From Rotaria socialis (taxonomy: Eukaryota > Rotifera > Eurotatoria > Philodinida > Philodinidae), in the NCBI GenBank assembly GCA_905331475.1, contig CAJNYU010001961.1:216213-280212 (forward strand): a stretch of DNA of 64,000 nt, in the 5' to 3' direction. The translations under genes and the position numbers were made by a program. This document shows, in pieces, positions 37,045 to 48,749 of this stretch. How positions within the stretch are numbered: position 1 is the first letter of the stretch; each line of letters begins with the position of its first letter. Below the pieces are notes generated by a model. That model made no database searches, was not told where the DNA came from, and worked only from the letters and a program-made list of their open reading frames with translations.

Positions 37045-38211
37045 AGTTATCACAAGTCAAAGTACTCCAGAAATAGTCAAAAAATTGTAAGTGACACTTT
37101 ATGGACCTAAAAATGAACTTTAAAAAAAAAGAACAATGGCATGCACTGCCGCTTGATGTGCTCTTTCGAACAAAGAAAAAATTCAGGAATTTAGACGAGC
37201 CATAACAGAGCAGTTCTGGATGCGTTTTTCACAAACTATAAATCGAGGGAAAACGAAAAAGACTTTCGCAAAAGTTTTTCTACTATTTTATGAATTTTTT
37301 GAAGAAACTGACCTACAGTAGTCCATTTTATTTTTGGCTGAGGGTGTGGGTGCACTTCTTCTCTGAAGTCACGCCTACACTCAACACCTACACTTACTCA
37401 CACCCACAGCCTCAGGTCAAAAATGGGTCTTTGAAAAAATACTTAGAGAGTCCTTGAAAGAGCGAAAGACGGGCTATTTTCCTATTCAGAAATCTCAATT
37501 TTCGATTTCCTGAAGAAACTTGGCCTTTTTTGAATGGGGGAGGGGGCTTAACCAAACTTTTGAAAGCTCCTATACGCCCATGAACCGATAAGGATGACTA
37601 GTATAAAAACCCATTTTAAAACATCTCATGAATTATTATTGATAACAAAATTTCTAAAGTCATATTTCAAAAAAACTTCCTTAAAAAAAAACTATTCTAA
37701 ACTCAACTGAATTCCAAACTCGCCTGTCACATCTGAATTTGACAAATCTCATATATGGGTGTGGGGGCTTCTAAGTCACAGCTAGCAACTGAAATACGCA
37801 GATCAAAAATTTGCAGATAGTGGTCTCAAATATTTGAGATTCAACTCTCAGTGCAAGTACACCAAAATAGCAAATTCTGTGAAACAGGCGCAAATATATT
37901 TTCGAGGACTCAAAAACCCATTGTCACCCATAAACTAATTTCAAGTTTTTCGCAGTTCGAAAATCTTTTCGGTTTCCATTCATGTTACTATCCGAAATTC
38001 TTGAATGGTTTTTGAGGTTTAAATCAGTTCCCGTGTCATTCAAAACCGATCTGTGTCGGTTTCCCAGAATACACTACTTTACAGTGTGAGTCATGGACCC
38101 AAAACCCCTTTAACGCTTTTCAGTCACTCTGAGCCATGCTCAGCCAAAATATGGGGCTGGAGTATGTCCAACAGTTGGATAAGTTCCTGCACAAGAGAAA
38201 ACATGACTCAC
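37045..38211. other. Gene-free repeat DNA
   Basis: Contains a TGTGGG-like hairpin (37338-37417). It lies where the missing C-terminal exons of the aldo/keto reductase would be expected; no such exon is visible on the minus strand. Confidence 0.45.
37338..37417. repeat. Telomere-like TGTGGG hairpin
   Basis: CTGAGGGTGTGGGTGCAC at the left and ACTCACACCCACAGCCTCAG at the right can pair. Arms are TGTGGG-like with GAGG ends, the same design as at 30580, 39071 and 63349. Confidence 0.55.
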
Positions 38212-38531
38212 TTTTCGGCGATTGCGACTAAATTTTTGTCATCCATCTTCTTTGCTTTAGCCAGTGGAGAATAGCCTACGACAGTAATATCGTTTTCTCG
38301 ACAGTACCTCACAATATCTCTATTTTGACACCATGGATGAATTTGAATTTGATTTACCGATGGCTTCTCGAGTCCTAATTTGGCAAGAGCATCCAAATGC
38401 TGTATACCAAAATTTGATACTCCTAGGGATCTATGATAGAAATAGTGGTGTTCGAATTGCGCAAATTCTGAAATATTGAATTATTAGTCTTAACGTCAAT
38501 GCAGAACTGTTGGTGTTATCCCTCTCGGATC

Positions 38532-39016
38532 AAAAAGCTTGTTAGCGCAGCCCCTTTGGGGCTAAAATGTGGAACTCACATATATCCCTTCGGCTTACTA
38601 AAATAATTCAAAACAATTCATCTGAAAAATCTACCCTGATTTCCAAAACCTATAATTAGATCATTCCCTATTTGCGCTTATATCTGTAATTGAGTATTAA
38701 TTGTTAGCTCGTATATTTAGCAAAAGCAGAGACTGGTTGCTATGGTCTGTAATGGTACCCTAAGCTAGTTACTATGGCCTGTAATGGTACTCTAAGCTAG
38801 TTACTATGGTCTGTAATGGTACCATACGCTCGTTACTATGGTCTGTAATGGGCAAACATTGATTTTTTCGTGTAGTCTGTAATTGAAAAAGGAAGAAATA
38901 GCAGCCTAATTAGTCAAGCTCCTAATTAGTACAATTTTAAACTCATTAATGTCTGTAATGGGGAGGGGGGTGGGGAGCCGCAAAAATCTCGCCTTTAAAC
39001 TTGCACTCACCATTTT
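38532..39016 (-). mobile_element. HINE-like element, subfamily 2, copy C
   Basis: The head AAAAAGCTTGTTAGCGCAGC is followed by the hairpin AGCCCC TTT GGGGCT, with base changes on both sides of the stem relative to AATCCC/GGGATT, so the stem is conserved rather than the sequence. The other end is GCACTCACCATTTT. It contains a 35-bp minisatellite (38738-38850, core CTAGTTACTATGGTCTGTAA). It is inserted in an intron of the aldo/keto reductase. Confidence 0.6.
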
Positions 39017-39070
39017 CTTCGAAAATATATGTGAGTTCCACAAAAGTAGAACACAGTGCAACTGTTGTTG

Positions 39071-39188
39071 CGAGTGTGGACGTGGATGTGCGTGTGGACG
39101 TGGTTGTAGGCGTGCGTGTGTGAGTGAGATTATGGGTGTAGCTGTGGTTGGATAAACACACCCACATCCACATCCTCGCACCCTCAAG
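39071..39188. repeat. Telomere-like TGTGGG hairpin
   Basis: A run of GTGTGGACGTGGATGTGCGT-type units is followed, after GGATAAA, by CACACCCACATCCACATCCT and CGCACCCTCAAG. The arms are complementary variants of TGTGGG/TGTGGA. Confidence 0.6.
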
Positions 39189-39224
39189 TAGAATGTGAAT
39201 GTTAAGATGATGTACCCAACTATT

Positions 39225-39770
39225 CAAGAGAGCTTTTGAATGACTTCTTGTCGTCAGGAATGTCTCTTCATAAATTTAAACTAGAGATTGGTGCAATTGT
39301 TATGCTTCTTCGCAACCTGAATGTTCATCAAAGTCTATGTAATGGAGTGTAGCTCATTTTACAACGTTTACAAAATCATACAATTGATTGTGAAGTAGCA
39401 ATTGGATCTAACAAAAAGAAGCCGAGTTCTAATACCAAGAATTACTTTGACGTCGTCTGATCCATTTTTGCCATTTAAGTTGCGTGAACATCAATTTCAT
39501 ATTCGAATCTCATTTGCTATGACAATTAACAAATCACAAGGGCAGACCATTGATATATTATAATTTATTCTACCACAAACAATTTTTAGTCATGGATCAC
39601 TATATGTTGCGTTTTGCAGAGTTCGCTCTCTAACGTCTATAAAGCTACAAGTCATGAAATACGATAAAAAGAGTGAAAGGCATAAAACTGAAGAAATTGC
39701 TTTCAAAGAAATTTTTGTAAATTTTTTGCATCAAAATAAAACGAAAACTATGTGCATAAATTGTTTGGTA
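39225..39770 (+). pseudogene. PIF1-type helicase relic (Helitron-like)
   Basis: Conceptual translation in shifting frames gives ELLNDFLSSGMSLHKFKLEI, GAIVMLLRNLNVHQSLCNG, then MTINKSQGQTIDI, FSHGSLYVA and RVRSLTSIK. These are the C-terminal motifs of PIF1-family helicases (MLLRNLN..GLCNG, TINKSQGQT, HGQLYVALSRV) as found in Helitron RepHel proteins. Stops and frameshifts interrupt it. It lies next to HINE-like copy C, inside the reductase intron. A stand-alone PIF1-like gene is possible but less likely given the context. Confidence 0.7.
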
Positions 39771-41062
39771 GAATGGAGATAAAGATTTTATTTATATGCC
39801 TAATAATCCCCGGATCCTTGCGAAAAACTTGCTTTCGATCATAAAAAATCACCGTGCAATAGAAATGGGCTCATGGTAGTTAATTAAATTATTGACACCC
39901 TACCTACCTACCTAATCTTTCCCTCTTTCTTTGCGCCCATCAATGCTTGGTAAGCATCACGACAATAGCCATCTTTAGGAGCATGAATCATGTATAGATC
40001 AACATAGTGTGACTGGAGGCTAGAAAAGAACATATAGTAAATATAGGGAAAGGGCCAAATACAAACTTTTTTAGACAAAGGTCAAGACTTTTCAAAGCGC
40101 CGTTTGCTCCTTCATTTGTCGGCCACCATTTTGAAATGACGAATATTTCTTCACGTTTTTTACCACTCTGCTGAATTCCAATTCCGACACTAATTTCGTT
40201 ATTGTAGAACTCAGCGGTATCAATCAGCAAATACCCTTGTTTTAGTGCAGCCGCGATCACACCGGAGCCTACAATGAGAGTGAGATTATCAACTACGAAT
40301 CAGTCTTCCCTCTAAGCGACAAACTCTTTCGAAACCATTCAGAATGTTTGCATATCATTCCAAATAGACGAAACGTTTTTCACGTTATGAGCTGCACGTA
40401 CAATTATCATCAATTCGGTAGACACCGAGTCCAAACATTGGTATAACAGTACCATCGTTAAGTACTATAGTGGAATCGATAGCTTTAGCTACAGTCATTG
40501 CTGCCATAGAATAGAGAGGTTTGAAGAGAATCGCACAATGTTACAGATATGTGTATACTACAATCTTGTTTGAGTGTCAATTTTTTGTGCCGTGGAGTAA
40601 TATGATGAACGTAAGTTATTTTCTCTCTAAAATTTGTCTCCAACAGAGAAAATGAAACTAAGAAGAACGGAAGAAATTCACTTGTCCTGTTGGATTTGAC
40701 TTAAAATCATTTCACACTTGTTTGAAACTTTTTGTGGGTGTGGCTGTGCCTGTAGATAGAGAGTACAACCACACCTAAACCTTCAAGGTTTTTGTGAGGC
40801 ATCTTATCCAAAATGAAATGTTATAAAAATGAGTATCACTTTGTAAGCTTTCAGCAGAGCTATCGGCTGGTAAAATGTTCCAATTTAATCGCTGCTTCTG
40901 TAGTATCATGTAAGAACAATGTTCATATGAATACTCTTATAATTGTATACGCATATAGAAATGCGGTGCTACAACTAGTGTGAAAGAAGAATATTTTGAT
41001 AAAGCCCTGTGTATCATTTGACAGTAGGAAGAATACGTTTTCATGTCATATTAACTCAAGTG

Positions 41063-41649
41063 AAAAAGCTGTTAGCACAATCGCTGTGTCATTAAAATGT
41101 TAAACATGATGAAACTCCTTTTCCGAAACCCTTGTGTCACGGTCTGTGACTATAAGCAGCTTTTCTGCCACTCTCTGTAATCATATATGGAGCATTTCGG
41201 TCATGCTTTGTGTGGAGCTGTTAGCGTTAATGTTGGATCATACTAACGCTAAACGATGATTTAGATGCGCTTTCTAGTATAACGGTAGTACATCTGCCCG
41301 GATAGCGGAAGGTATGGGTTCGATTCCCATGAAGGTCGTCTTTTTCATCGTTCTGTCACATAACATCAGTGACACTGCTTGTCTCTTTCGTTCTATACAT
41401 ATTAGAGCCTAACAGGAGCTTCTCTGTAATGGCTTGTATTATCATGTGTGGAGTTTCTAAATACCAGCAGAGATCTTGACAGAGACTTCAGAAATCATCA
41501 CAGATCGTGACAGAGAATTTAGACAGCATTACAGATCGTAGCAGACAAAATAATTAATTAGTTAATTTCTTTGTAACTGTCTGTGGGGGATGGATCTAAA
41601 TTTCTACCTTATATACTTTGACATTCCTCTTGAATGGTATTTCACAAAA
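41063..41649 (-). mobile_element. HINE-like element, copy D
   Basis: A diverged head (AAAAAGCTGTTAGCACAATC) with a degenerate hairpin, and a tail ending TGGTATTTCACAAAA. It contains a stable internal hairpin (TTAGCGTTA...TAACGCTAA, 41221-41251) and the tRNA-like sequence at 41268-41338. Confidence 0.55.
41268..41338 (+). tRNA. tRNA-like sequence (possibly SINE head or tRNA pseudogene)
   Basis: The 71 bases fold as a cloverleaf: acceptor CGCTTTC/GAAGGTC (one mismatch, G-T pairs allowed), D-arm GTA/TAC with box A-like TAGTATAACGG, anticodon stem TCTGC/GCGGA, and a perfect T-arm ATGGG/CCCAT with box B GGTTCGATTCC. A T5 run follows at 41341-41345 as a Pol III terminator. The nominal anticodon GGA (Ser) has no long variable arm and base 33 is C rather than T, so it is unlikely to be a normal tRNA gene. 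Its position inside a repeat suggests a captured tRNA or tRNA-derived SINE promoter. Confidence 0.5.
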
Positions 41650-41992
41650 GTTGTATACGAGAAAGAAAAGTTTGTCATAAAAACATGCTGCATTAAGACT
41701 AAACGGGATACATGAATATCATATTTTTAGTTGATTTCGTGCAGCTAGCATGAGATCTAACCTAAAACTTCAAGCAATAAACAATCCCAAGCACCTAAAT
41801 TGACTATTGGGTAAATATAAAACCCTATTTCGAAAGGGGACCAATTTTATACCGCAACGACCAGCCTGCTTTAATCAGATTTTACGCGGATTTTGTTACA
41901 CGAACAGCGTGTAATTATTTCACGCTGCCTTATGGTATATTAAAGCATCAAGTTTAATCATCTACCGGAAGCATTGCTGTAACTTAAGTAGT

Positions 41993-43030
41993 ATGAGTGA
42001 AATGCGCTGCAAAGACAAGTATTTCCGTGGATCAATTTATATGATATGCATTGTATTATTAGTTTACACATGTGGTCATGGTACAAATTTTCTGATTCGA
42101 TTTGAAAATGGCAAAAGCATAGAATCCGATGTACTATTGATATATGTGTACGCTGAGAGTCACCCATATGCACTGGCTAATCTAAATTATTTTATAGAAA
42201 CTGCAGTAAGAAATACGGACCCCGTAGATTACTATTTTATACTGCAGCAAACTAATCATAGAAACATAAATGAAAGCAAACTACCAAAATTACCTAACAA
42301 CGCTCGCTATGTTCACCATGAAAATGAATGTTACGATTACGGCACTGTTGGATGGTTTATATCCCATTTCACCCACGGAAATCCGATGGATAGTAAACCC
42401 TTGCCAAAAGATACGAGAAAAATCGATTTAAGGAAATATAAGTATTTTATTTTTTTAAATTCATCAACACGAGGTCCTTTTTTCCCTCCATATTATCTTA
42501 ACCTGGTTTCTTTGTATGAATCAAGATTGGGCAAAAAATATTTTTGGTATTCAATATTTACGGAACGTATTACTGATACAGTTAAACTTGTAGGCCCTGT
42601 TATAAGCTGTGAGGTCTCCACTCATATACAGAGTTATTTCATAACAACAGATTCTATCGGTTTATCAATTGGACTGAAATCTCAAGGTAAACATGGAGTA
42701 TTTGACTGTCACACAACCCTTGAAGAAACAATAACTTATGCTGAAATTGGTTTCACAAAACGCATACTTGCAGCGGGCTATATGATTGATTGTCTAATGA
42801 CGAAGTATCAAAATTTGAATTTCAATTCACAGAAAAATCGTAACTGTAACTCTAAAACCAATCCTCACTTGAACAATGGTATCGATGGAATCTCATTGGA
42901 TCCATATGAGATTGTATTTATCAAATTTACATACAAGCGAAATGATGGAATCGCTGCTGATAGGGCTCTCATTTATCAGAAATGGGTTAGAGAGCTTCAA
43001 AATAACACTGCGAAACATTCGAAAAAATAG
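41993..43030 (+). CDS. Type II membrane protein, glycosyltransferase-like
   Basis: Intronless, 345 residues. One hydrophobic segment (about 14-29, SIYMICIVLLVYTC) follows a short charged N-terminus, as in Golgi type II enzymes. The body contains YKYFIFLNSSTRGPFFPPYY, TDTVKLVGPVISCE, HIQSYFITTD and EIGFTKRILAAGYMIDCLM, an arrangement I associate with poorly characterised glycosyltransferase-like proteins of fungi, algae and bacteria; no classical DxD motif is obvious. Intronless structure in a transposon-rich zone suggests foreign origin or retroposition. It may share a broad architecture with the 56556-57470 gene but not obvious sequence. Function is not established. Confidence 0.7.
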   Translation: MSEMRCKDKYFRGSIYMICIVLLVYTCGHGTNFLIRFENGKSIESDVLLIYVYAESHPYALANLNYFIETAVRNTDPVDYYFILQQTNHRNINESKLPKLPNNARYVHHENECYDYGTVGWFISHFTHGNPMDSKPLPKDTRKIDLRKYKYFIFLNSSTRGPFFPPYYLNLVSLYESRLGKKYFWYSIFTERITDTVKLVGPVISCEVSTHIQSYFITTDSIGLSIGLKSQGKHGVFDCHTTLEETITYAEIGFTKRILAAGYMIDCLMTKYQNLNFNSQKNRNCNSKTNPHLNNGIDGISLDPYEIVFIKFTYKRNDGIAADRALIYQKWVRELQNNTAKHSKK

Positions 43031-43929
43031 CTCTTAATGTTAAAGAAAACTTTTCTTTTATGCCTTCTTTTTAATGCGAATGGTTCGTAAAATTTAGAAG
43101 CGCTTAAATCAAAATAATGAAAGTGAACGTTTCTTTACTGTTGTGCACTCGATCGGTATATTATAATTGGTTTAAATGCTGATAACAAAAAGCAAATACA
43201 AATAGATTTCATTCCACTTCGATTGTTCTTCAGCTATCACTCTGCTGACATAAGACAAAGATCAATCCTGCTGGACGGTTTCCTTCGTGAAATGGAATGC
43301 AAAAACATCATTTTCTTCAATCTACTCCTTTTTTCATCTGTTAAGAGAATTTCGAATTCTCTCTCAAAAAAATCATAGTCGACTCAATCCATTGAAAGCC
43401 GCAAAAATCGCACCCACAGCTAATTTTTATAGGAAGATTTTCATAGATTAAGCTGTAAGGTGGACAATGCAAAAGCTATAGCTACAAGCGAATAAGTACA
43501 CATGAAAAAAAAACATGACCGTGTATTTTGTGGACTGTTATAAATTTGGGTGAGGGTATGCTTCGCCTTTCAATGGGAGCATGGATGTATATGTGATACG
43601 ACTGTATTTGTACGTTTAGCTGAAGCTGATATGATTGTTAAAATAGGTGTTCAAATTTTATTTTGTTTGCTTTAAAAACAGTTACTAGCACAATCCCCGT
43701 TGGATTTAAATGCGAAACACAATGGCACTACTTTCTAGAAGCCATGTATAATGACCTCTGGTGGTCTCCTGAACCAACTCTCATGGTTTGAAAGAGTCAC
43801 CTACTGCGTAAATCCCAGTCTGTGGATGGGAAGCGCGGATTCCTCCTTCATGTACTTTCGTATTCCTTATCGATTGGGCTTCATAAAGCTGATTTATTCA
43901 CTTATGTAGTGAAGGCGGCGTGAAAATGC

Positions 43930-43931
<2 letters not shown>

Positions 43932-43962
<31 letters not shown>
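43932..43962 (+). repeat. (GA)n microsatellite
   Basis: Fifteen or so uninterrupted GA dinucleotides. Confidence 0.95.
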
Positions 43963-43967
<5 letters not shown>

Positions 43968-43975
43968 GAAGCTAC

Positions 43976-44170
43976 CCAAGCAGGCAAACCTTTGAAAATA
44001 ACGCGTTAAAGCCAGTTTAAATTTCGTTAAAACGCTGTTTTAACGATTTCTCGAACGCGTTTTAACGCGTTACAATATTTATGAGTTAAAATACGTAGAA
44101 ACGTTTTTGATTGATGCGTTTTTATGCGTTAATAACTTTAATTTCACGCGATTTAAGACGTTTTTTTCTT
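43976..44170. repeat. AACGCGTT-rich dispersed repeat
   Basis: Starts CCCAAGCAGGCAAACCTTTG and then repeats AACGCGTTTTAACG-type motifs. A related copy at about 56205-56318 ends, inverted, with GTTTGTCTGACTGGGT, so CCCARKCAGRCAAAC may be the family's terminus. Confidence 0.5.
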
Positions 44171-45398
44171 AACAGGCTTTATTACGTACAAATTTTACTA
44201 TTATTTCGTCTACGAGAAGTTTTTGTAGCCAGAAAAAAATAAAATACACGTTTAAAAGTGTGCAGAATTTCCCGCTGTCGTTTTAGTACACTGAGGATGA
44301 AATCTATGGAGTGGCCGATTTTTGATCTTATCCTATGTACCCATTGGTAGAAATTAATATTAATCAATAGCAGAATTTTGAATTCTATAGAATTCTCATT
44401 TCTACTACAACATAAAATATCAAGGGGGAACAAGCAGCTCCTGGCGGCTCCTGGTGGATTCTAGATTCCACCAGGATCCATTTTGATTAATGAATTTATA
44501 TCAATATTTTAAACAATTTTTAGTTGCTAAAGAGAACAACGAGACTCGTATATGTCGGATCTATATGACTTTGGTCGAGTTTTGAAAAAATTACGAAAGT
44601 GACCATGCATTTTGTTTACAGATCTAAATGGTCTATCTATCGTTTCTTGAATCTAAATGCTTAGAAAAAAACTTACAGACTTTATTGTACACAGAAAGAG
44701 AAGAGCTGAAGGATTCATTGTTCGTATTATTCTATGACTGGGAACGTGTTACAATAGTTCTGAAAAAAATATTTAGCCTTTTTGTAATATAGACAATATT
44801 CTTGGAAAAAATAATATTATTTTGTTTCTACCGATGACTTTGTCTGTGTATTGATTAATTCTTCATATTAAATTGCAAAGTTCTAACAAGTACATAAATA
44901 TGACTCGGCTTTACAACGATCGGTTCAAATATATGAACTGACAGCTATGTACAAGTTTTGTTTCGAATATAGTAGGGAGTGCTAGCTATAGCAAAAAGTG
45001 AAAAAATACATGAATTATTGCTACTTACAACATAGTTGCCACTACTTACATATTACGTCATCAATATGAAGAGGACAGGAATCTTTCAACAGAGATGATG
45101 AAATCATAAATGTTATTATGCAATAATGTATTTGTTAGATCAACAAAGTGCAAGTGACACGATTTTTGGCGTTATAAAGTGTGAAAATTAAAGCAAATAG
45201 CCATTAGTTCAAAACCAGTACAGGGCGAAGAAAAAACCTAGCTACTTTCTAGCAAAGATATCATAAATGAGGGGTTTGATTTTTAGGAATATAACGATTG
45301 AGATTAACGATTAATTCGATGACAACATGAAAAATCAACGGTGGCTGCCGATAGATTAGCTAGCATTAGCACCGTCTCTTAACAGAAAGACGGAGGGC

Positions 45399-45701
45399 TG
45401 CGCAAATACGGATACAGCTTGTATCGCGATTTTAAATACAAATGAGCCTCTAAACTCTTCCACGATAACCTATTCACTTTGACTAGCTTGTGTCGGCATG
45501 TAACGGCTTATAACTCGATACAAGTCGTCACATGCCGTTACATGAGTTCTAGGTTTTTTGGGCGTATATGGGTCGTTACAGTGATGTCCTAACCCGATAC
45601 TAACCGATACAAGCTATTCAAAGTGAATAGGCAATCGGGGAAAAGTTTGGATACTCATCTGTATTTTAAATCGCGATACACGTTGTATTCGTATTTGCGC
45701 A
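45399..45701. mobile_element. MITE with long terminal inverted repeats
   Basis: TGCGCAAATACGGATACAGC at the left and GTTGTATTCGTATTTGCGCA at the right are inverted copies; the similarity continues about 100 bp inward (TATCGCGATTTTAAATACA, CCTATTCACTTTGA). The 303 bp have no coding capacity. No clear target duplication, so the superfamily is open. Confidence 0.7.
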
Positions 45702-46944
45702 TATCTGCAAAGACGTCTAGGCAGTATAAAAAACCGGTCACTATGACAAGCTGCTGACTCATTCACTGAGTTTACCAGTATTAACGATGACGCTTAACAG
45801 TGCATCCTCAGTGAGTTTAAGACTCCGTTCCTAGATACCGGAAACATCAACTGGGGGTTACCTTTCTTAGAACGCTAAATTTTGTGCGAACTCTCGTGCT
45901 TATGAATCCGATCTAGGCTCCTGTATTTAGGTATAAAATCGAAAGTCAGTCTGAGTTTTGAGTGCTCAGGAGCCCATTATGGGTTCCCGCTCATTGGAAT
46001 TCAGTAACGCATAGTAACTTGATACAAGCTGTAAGAATAAGCATATGTAAATATCTCTGAATGGTCAAAAATTCGTGAAAAAGAATATTCAATTGGGTTT
46101 CTGCTCTTTGGGAACAAAGTCTAATGGAACGGGAGTCCTGACACTACTAGCTATAATCTTATCACCTTGAGTATCGATATTTAAACGTTATAACACCCAC
46201 ACCCTCAAATTCTAACTCATTATGTAATCAGTAATAGAACTGACAATTGAAACTTATTTCCGTTAATTTTATTGTGTTTTTCTTAGTAAACCATGTTTAG
46301 CAGCTGTTCCTCATAGATTATACATTTCCTAGGCATGTATTGTAACGATTTCAGGTAGAAGAGATATTTGTGCTGATGGTTTTACGCTTTATTTAACTCT
46401 TCAAATCACAAAATCGCCCTGATTACATATAAAGCACACATTTAAATACTCAACCATTTGAGAGAACGAAGGAGAATAAGAGATAAAGATAAACATAAAG
46501 GACAGAAAGATAAAGGTAATAGGTACCATGAGAATAAATGACGCCATACTCCCAAACATCACGTATAGATTACACTAGAACGGGAGCATTACACCCTCGG
46601 ATGGCATTTGGACACTCCGTATATATCGTTACATGGATCGATTCCATATCTGCATGATTGTTGTTGAGTGATTAGAGTTAGAGTAAGATTCAGACTGTTC
46701 TAGTCGCTCCTCCTACACGAAGAGCCGTCTTTTTAGTTCATAATCATCAAGAAAAATAGCGATCAACTTCGTTTTGCCATACAATTTTTAATTATTTTGT
46801 CAGTCTTTGTATCAAATATTGCATAAAGCATTTGAAAATTACTTTGATGATGTCATTCTGGGAGAGGGAAGGAGGAAATCTCGGGAAAATGACAAGTAAC
46901 CGCAAAAGACGGAGACGCTCCATAAGAAAATAAAACGTGATAAC
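45702..46944. other. Gene-free spacer before the LTR element
   Basis: No frame or RNA recognised. A short TAACACCCACACCCTCAAAT tract (about 46190) is another telomere-like fragment. Confidence 0.45.
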
Positions 46945-47115
46945 TGCTAGAATAGAAGATTAATCACCTTTTCTTTCCCTTGTTCGTTGTTATCATATAC
47001 ATTTATTCTGTGATTTCTCTTCTCTTTGATGTGAAGAAGAATGCTCCTTTAACCTCATATGCGTATATGTATATATATGAATGGTTGTCGTCTTGGGGAG
47101 AGGTTTTTAGGGACA
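46945..47115 (+). repeat. 5' LTR
   Basis: 171 bp, TGCTAGAATAG...GGGACA. It matches the 3' LTR over its length with a handful of substitutions and a short indel in the TATATG stretch. It includes GATTAATCACCTTTTCTTTC and TTGGGGAGAGGTT. Confidence 0.9.
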
Positions 47116-47148
47116 TTAAAAAAAAGAAAGAAAAAAAAACAATTTCGA

Positions 47149-48741
47149 ATGCCAAGTCCTCAATATTATCAAACGAGAATTAAAAGAAAAATTGATAAAA
47201 CAATTAGTAAACTTTCATCTGATCTACCATCTATACGACGAATGACAGCATCACATTCAGATCAACTAACAACAACAACTGACATGCCACAATCGATCAA
47301 TAGCAATCAAGAAGATAAAAATGTATCAATTAATGAACAATTTTCAATAATTGATCAACATCGTTCAGTCGAACAATCGCCATCAATGCATCCTTATCAA
47401 CAAGCATTACCACCAAATGATATGAAAACCATGGTATGTCCATCGTCATTGTTTACAAATACTGAAGAAACACTTTGTTCGTCTGTTTCGTTAATGAACC
47501 ACGAACAGAAATTAGATGAATTACAATACACATCATTACATCAATTACCATCAACTACAACGTTTGATCAAACTGATCGTTTAAAATTGGAAATTGAACG
47601 ATTAACAAAAGAATTAGAACTGATGAAATTACAACAATCAAATACAATACGCGTATCTCATTCTGACACATCGGGAGCAACCGTTCAACAACGAACAACA
47701 ACACAATTACCATATTCGAATGTCACTACGACACCGATTCACATTATAATTAATACTGATCCACTTCAACAAATGAAAGACTTCGTCAAACCGTTTAATG
47801 GCAATCCCAGCGATGATATTATTAAATGACTGGACAGTATTGTTCACCATTTTGATATTGCACAAATATCGGGTGATAAAGAAATTCTATATTTTCAATA
47901 TGCTCCAGCATTCTTGAAGGAATATGCATACAAATGGTGGGCAGATCAAGAGTATTATATATTTAATTGGTCAATATTCAAGCAAGCAGTGGTAACATAA
48001 TTTGCTGAAAAGAATGAATATTTGATTGCACAACAATTCGATCAACGAAAACAGCAAATAAACGAACCAGTCATCAAGTATTATTATGATATTATCGATT
48101 TATATAAGAAATATGATTCACATATGACAGATAAACAAAAAATTCGTAAATTAACAAATGGACTTAAATTATCATTATATCAAGAGGCTATTAAAGAAGC
48201 TTATTCAACATCATTTGATTTTTTGACAAAGACACAACAACTGGAAAATATTCAGAAGTTGATCGAATTACGACAAACTCAAACAACTCAAGTATCAACG
48301 ATAATGAAGAATGATGACAAATTATCATTACCATTACATTCTTATCAATCATCGAGTCAACAACCAAACAATTACACAAGAAGACCAACATATTATTCTT
48401 CATCAGCACAAAATGATTATTCAGATACAACACAGCAATCGTTTGCATTACCATCGAATCCGTATCCATCATATGAACACTATGAAGGTAATCAGAATCA
48501 ACAATATCCAGCATCACAGGTTTCTCAAGTGCAGCAACGGTACAACCAACCACATTCGTTTACACAACATCAAAATTATTCATCAGGAAAATCGGATATT
48601 TATTGTTATAATTGTGGTCAACCTGAACATATTGCTCGATATTGTCAACAAGAGACTGCAACTTCATCAGCCGGTCAACAACAAAAATATTCAAAAAAAC
48701 AATTGCAGGGGTGCCGGATGGTGATTCTTCTGAAACAATAA
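47149..48741 (+). pseudogene. gag: gag, with internal stops
   Basis: The likely start is the ATG just after the LTR (MPSPQYYQ). One frame continues through a TGA (47827-47829) and a TAA (47998-48000) to a CCHC zinc knuckle, CYNCGQPEHIARYC, near 48604-48645. The capsid-like part contains EYAYKWWADQE and PVIKYYYDIIDLYKKY, typical of Ty3/gypsy Gag. Gag packages the element's RNA; the two stops split this copy. The frame in the 5' LTR (from 47059) is an upstream extension, not the start. Confidence 0.85.
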
Positions 48742-48749
48742 TAAATCCA

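Larger units (their letters stand above)
38212..40507 (-). pseudogene. Aldo/keto reductase, 3'-truncated
   Basis: Four minus-strand exons join in frame: 40402-40507, 40067-40268, 39912-40019 and 38212-38430, about 211 residues. The N-terminus LNDGTVIPMFGLGVYRID and LKQGYLLIDTAEFYNNE, VISKWW, LYMIHAPK, SLGVSNFG, NQIQIHPW and VVGYSPLAK are classic AKR motifs. The catalytic tetrad (Asp of DTA, Tyr of AEFYN, Lys of ISKW, His of MIH) is present. AKRs reduce carbonyls with NADPH in a TIM barrel of about 280-320 residues; here it stops after IAEK and the expected RTPAQVLLRW and IPKS segments are not found downstream. The third intron (38431-39911) is about 1.5 kb and holds a HINE-like element and a helicase relic. 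It is probably a broken gene; an unseen exon beyond more inserted DNA is the alternative. Confidence 0.75.
43031..45398. other. Gene-free repeat DNA
   Basis: Contains a decayed HINE head (43676-43725, TTACTAGCACAATCC then GTTGGATTTAAATGCGAAAC), a (GA)n tract (43932-43962), an AACGCGTT-rich repeat (43976-44170) and GGCTCCTGGTGGATTC repeats (44426-44482) matching inverted sequence at 54585-54707. Confidence 0.5.

Noticed and set aside
44182..44433. 83-codon minus-strand frame
   Set aside because: Lies across the end of the AACGCGTT repeat and spacer; no motif and no neighbours supporting a gene.
48191..48724. Other-frame frames over gag (48191-48553 minus, 48311-48724 plus)
   Set aside because: Shadows of the Gln/Ser-rich gag sequence; only the gag frame carries the zinc knuckle.
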